Assembly: GCA_022316685.1 (NCBI GenBank)
Contig: JAKJHU010000837.1
Span: 1-64,000, forward strand
Length of the DNA: 64,000 nucleotides
From: Progne subis subis
Taxonomy: Eukaryota; Chordata; Aves; Passeriformes; Hirundinidae
Reading direction: 5' to 3'
Under the pieces are notes generated by a model. It saw nothing but the letters and a program-made list of their open reading frames with translations. It had not been told where the DNA came from and searched no databases. Every line of letters begins with the position of its first letter. Within the stretch, counting starts at the first letter, position 1. Positions 60,111 to 64,000 of the stretch are shown piece after piece. The position numbers were made by a program, and so were the translations under genes.

Positions 60111-61165
60111 TCTTACATTGCTGGACAGAGCTCAGGCTCCTTGCCCAGGCTCTCTCCAGAACACGCCCAGGCCAATGCTCAGCAGAGAAAAACCCCGTGA
60201 GCAGCCCCAGGGTGGCCGTGGGCAGGCTGGGGGCAAACAGCATGGCTGGGGCTCTGCAAGGTGCCTGGGGGAGATGGGAAGAAGCAGCAGAGCAGGGGCT
60301 GATCCATCCCCACTGCGCTGGACACCCCAGGGCAGTGTCCCAGAGCATCCTCATGCACCTGCCAACAACATCCCCCTTCTGCAGCCCTGGCCTCTCCCCC
60401 AGCTCACACAGGTGCCGCATCCTTGCAGGCACAGACACGGCAGCACTGGCTCAGGAGCCCCTGTTTGTACTGCCCAGAGCAGGCGTGAGCAACCCCATGG
60501 TGTTGGTGTGGGGAGATGAACCTGAGGGAGCACAAATGCCATCAGCCCCTGGGGCCAGGAAGGGCTGGGGGACAGCAGGGAAACCACTCAGGTTTGTGGT
60601 GGCCTCTGAAGTCATCCAGAAAGTTTGTTCCCATGAGCTGTGAGTTTCCTGTGCCACTGCAGACGTTGTTGCTCAGATCCAGGGCTGTCTGGCAGCCACT
60701 CCCAAACTGCCCTCAGCATTTCCTTTGCTTCATCTTGGCTTTCTTTACTCTTTCTGCTGCAAAATCCTTCCTATTGCCTACCCCAGCTCCCTTATGTGTA
60801 AACAGCACAGCCCTGTTTACCTTTCCTCTCTGGCCCTGCTCCCCATTTCAGTTCCTGACTTGGCGTCATGGGAACATCCCTTGGGGAGCAGGATCATCCT
60901 CCAAGTGCTTCAGGAATTGTCTGCAGGCCCCTGCAGTGCCTCGTGCTGCTCCCTTGCCAGAGGCACCACAGACCAGGGGGGCACATCTGGGCTCCTGTGT
61001 CTGGCTGTGGGGCTCCCTGTTCTGGGAAAGGAGGAGGAGCTGCAGAGGCTCTGCAGGACTGACAGGATGGGCTTTGGGGCTGTGAGGAGAAGCTGAGGGA
61101 CCTGGGCTGCTGCACCTTCTGGAGAGGAGGCCCAGGGCTCATCCTGCAACTGCTGCAAGGGTGGT
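60111..61165 (-). repeat. block 'alpha', copy 4
   Basis: The reverse complement of 181-1250, flanked by LTR and CR1 as in copies 1 and 2. Confidence 0.7.
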
Positions 61166-61169
61166 GTCA

Positions 61170-61785
61170 GAGAATCACAGAATCAGCCACGTTGGAAGAG
61201 ACCTTGGACATCATCAAGTCCAACCTGTGCCCTGACACTGCCTTCTCTCCCCTGGGCCTCCTCTTCTCCAGGATAAACATCACCAGCTCCCTCAGGTGCT
61301 CCTCACAGGACTTGTGTTCCAGACCCCTCACCAGCCTTGTTGCCCTTCTCTGGACACTCTCCAGCCCCTCCATGTCTTTCTTAAATTGGTGGGCCAGAAT
61401 TGGACACAGCATTCAAGGTGGTGCCCATCCAGTGCCAAGCACAGGGGAAGAATCACTGCCCCACTCCTGCTGGCCACACCATTCCTGATCCAGGCCAGGA
61501 GCCATTGGCCTTCCTGGCCAGCTGGGCACACTGCTGGCTCATGTCCAGCCTGCTGTCCATCTGTCCCCGCAGGTCCCTTTCTGCCTGGCTGCTGTCCAGT
61601 CACTCTGTCCCCAGCCTGTAGTGCTGCAGGGGTTGTAGTAGCCAAAGTGCAGGACTTGGCACTTGGACTTTTTAGATCTCATATTGTCGGATTTGGCCCC
61701 TGGATCCAGCCTGTCCTGGGCCCTGTGCAGAGTCCTCCTACCCTCCAGGAGATCAACAATCCCACATAATTTCGTGTCACCACAG
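61170..61785 (-). mobile_element. CR1 LINE 3' portion
   Basis: Starts with the reversed tail 'agaatcacagaatcagccac' and extends to 'gtgcaggacttggcacttgg' and beyond. The mirror of 44125-44725. Confidence 0.85.
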
Positions 61786-62684
61786 TTCTATGATGCTGCA
61801 GAGTGTCACAATGGTCTCCATGATTCCATGATGACCCCCAGTGTCACAATGTCCCTTTGCTTCCATGGGAAACCTTGGTGTCACAGAGTCGCTTGGATCC
61901 TTGGGCCCTGCAGTGTCACAATGCTGCCTTGGTCCCTCCAGGCACTGCAGTGTCACAATGCATCCTTGGTTCCATGAGATCTGGCAATTCAGCAATGATC
62001 TTCTTCATTCCAATGTCACAATGGCCTCTTGGTCCCAAGGGGCACCATGGTGTCAAACATGTTTCCTTCATTCCAGGAGTCCCTGAGGAGCAGCACTGGC
62101 CCCTTGGTTCCATGGGGCCCTGCAGTGTCACATTGGCCCCATCATGACACCAGGTCCTGCTCTGTCCCAATGCTCCGCATGGTTCCACAAGGCCCTGCAG
62201 TGTCACAGTGGCCTCTTGGTTCCATCAGGCTTCAGAGGGCCACAATGTGTTCCCTGGTGCTGCAGTGTCACAGTGGAGCCCTGGTTACACAAGATCCTGC
62301 AGTGTCACCAGGGACCCTTGGTGCCATGGGGCACCCCAGTGGCACAATTGTTCCCTCAGTTCCAAGAGTCCTTGCAATGGAACACTGGCCCCTTGATTCC
62401 ATTGGGCCCAGGGTCTCAGCAGGGTCTCCTTGGTTCTGCAGTGGCACAATGGCCCCTTGGCTCAGCAAGGCCCCACAGGGTCACAGTGGCCTCTGTGGTT
62501 CCACCAGGCCCCAGACTGTCACCATGGACTCCTTGCTTGCATTTAGCCCCACAGTGTCACAGTGGCCCCTTGGCTCTATGGTGCCATGTCGTACACAGCG
62601 TCACTCTGGTCCTCTTAGTGCCACCAGGCACCCCAGTGTCACAATGGCCCCTTGCTTCCCCAGGGCCCTGCAGTCACCATCATC
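61786..62684 (-). repeat. degenerate minisatellite, longest array
   Basis: About 0.9 kb of units built on 'cagtgtcacaatggcccctt' and 'ggttccatggggccctg' with irregular spacing near 40-45 bp and roughly twenty units. Long frames through it are products of repetition, not genes. Confidence 0.75.
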
Positions 62685-63240
62685 AGAGAATCAACCACAC
62701 TGGAAAAGACCTTGGAGAGCATCAAGTCCAACCTGTGACCCAACACCACCTTGTCACCCAAACCATGGCACTCAGTGCCACATCCAGTCATTCTTTAGAC
62801 ACTTCCATGGACAGTGAGTCACCCACCTCCCTGGACAGCCCATTCCAGTGCCCAATCACACATTCTGTGAAGAATATTTCCTAATGTCCAGCGTAAACCT
62901 CCCCATGTGCAGCTTAAGGCCATGTCCTCTTGTCCTGTCACTGTTCCCTGGGAAAAGATACCACCCCCACCTGGCAGCACCCTCCTGTCAGTAAAGAGTG
63001 ATGAGGTCTCCCCTGAGCCTCCTCTTCTCCAGAATAAACAGCCCCAGCCCCCTCAGGTGCTCCTCACAGGACTTCTATTAGAGACCACTCACCAGCCTTG
63101 TTGCCCTACTCTGGACACACTCCAGATCCCACATGTCCTTAATGAATTGGGGGGCCCAGAACTGGACACAGCACTCGAGGTGCTGCCCAAACAATCCAGA
63201 GCAAAGGGAAGAATCACTGCCCTGCTCCTGCTGCCCACAC
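62685..63240 (-). mobile_element. CR1 LINE 3' portion
   Basis: The reverse complement of 43236-43790, including 'cctcttctccagaataaaca' and the 'gtccaacctgtgacccaaca' tail. Confidence 0.85.
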
Positions 63241-63740
63241 TCTTCCTACCATAGGAGTACCAGGGGTTGGATGAAGGAAATGGTGGGGAGGGGGACAAAG
63301 TCTGATTGATTGTCAGCCATGAAAGGTCTTGATTTTCATATCTGTTCAGACTGCATTAGAAGGTGCTGGGAGTCAATATCAATTGGACATTGCTGATATC
63401 AGTCTATAAACAGGAAAATGAAACTGGAAAACAGTTCTCTCTGCATGGTTTTCAATATATTGTATTCTCTTTGAATACACTTCTGAACTTGTCTAATTAA
63501 CCACACAAGAACTAAAAACTTCAATTATTCCCATGGGCTTTTCTTGTTTGGTATATTGAACAAATTTTTACAAGCTTTTCTCCCTGAATTCCTGAACCGA
63601 AGAGCTCAAGAAAGAAGAGGCCTCTGGAGTATTAAAATTCATCATCAACCTCCAAGGGGCTGAGGATCCATCCTCACCAGAGCAGGAATGAACAGAAATG
63701 GGCACAGCTTTCTGGCTGCCCCAGCTTTGGGATGGGCCCT
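63241..63740 (-). repeat. duplicated segment (inverted copy of 42730-43235)
   Basis: Matches 42730-43235 in reverse and 40200-40700. No gene is seen. Confidence 0.65.
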
Positions 63741-64000
63741 GGGCCTGGAGCAGGAGGAGTTCTTGAGAGCCCCAAGGTCAGGGCTTTTCCCTGTGCCTCT
63801 GTCCCTGCAGGCTGTCATCATCCCCCGGCTGCCCCACCTCACTGGCCCCTTCCTCTGCTGACAGCTCTGCGTCCTGCCTGCCTCTGCCTGGGCACACAGA
63901 GCCTTGGGCTGCTCCAGGCTCCTCCTGGGGGATGTGTTACACCACAGCGCTGCCCTGGGAAGGAAAATTCCTTTCTCCTGGTGTCCAGTCTGGGCCTCCC
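63741..64000. other. window end, GC-rich, no gene
   Basis: The start resembles 42700-42735 in reverse. Nothing else is recognised. Confidence 0.3.

Noticed and set aside
61786..62684. CRISPR-like array of repeats and spacers
   Set aside because: Units are degenerate with irregular spacing, and the setting is clearly vertebrate.
62029..62884. Long frames of about 250 codons through the minisatellite
   Set aside because: Produced by repeat units lacking stops. The translations are degenerate repeats.

Overview
The window looks like nuclear DNA from a songbird (passerine), read by eye and without database searches. The evidence is many CR1 LINE 3' ends (with the ATTCTGTG-type tail), bird-type LTRs, a family-14-like (gamma-c) olfactory receptor pair, a passerine-style C2H2 zinc-finger family, a piece of an MHC class II beta exon, and a gammaretrovirus-like provirus. 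No prokaryotic feature is present. The combination of MHC class II, OR14 and zinc-finger pieces in dense repeats recalls an MHC/microchromosome-type region; that placement is an inference.

Layout. 1-5.8 kb (+): CR1 tail, a low-copy block ('alpha'), an LTR, zinc-finger copy 1 (broken), a G-rich duplicated block, a second LTR, a minisatellite and an olfactory receptor 3' fragment. 5.8-7.3 kb: block 'beta' and a tandem repeat with a unit of about 147 bp. 7336-16372 (+): an LTR-flanked endogenous retrovirus with gag, pro and pol remnants and almost no env. 16.4-17.8 kb: an inverted copy of 36.7-38.1 kb. 17.8-23.6 kb (+): a second copy of the 1-5.8 kb unit, with zinc-finger copy 2 heavily frameshifted. 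23598-24199: a solo LTR (-) of the same retrovirus. 25.6-34.95 kb and 45.2-55.1 kb: the arms of a large interrupted inverted repeat, each ending inward in an olfactory receptor gene. The left receptor (+) has one frameshift; the right receptor (-) is intact. The 10-kb spacer holds another alpha block (-), CR1s and LTRs. 55.2-57 kb: LTR and MHC class II fragments. 57.2-61.2 kb (-): a third copy of the zinc-finger/LTR/alpha unit, with the only continuous zinc-finger reading frame. 61.2-64 kb: an inverted copy of 42.5-44.7 kb.

Functionally, only two genes look potentially expressible: the olfactory receptor at 45312-46247 (-) and, with reservations, the zinc-finger gene at 57471-58658 (-). Everything else is broken, truncated or repetitive. 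The main story is structural: a mosaic of segmental duplications and inversions, with retroviral LTRs and CR1 copies at many breakpoints. Some single-base differences, above all in 19.3-21.8 kb, may be sequence error rather than biology. No previously undescribed molecular system is convincingly visible.
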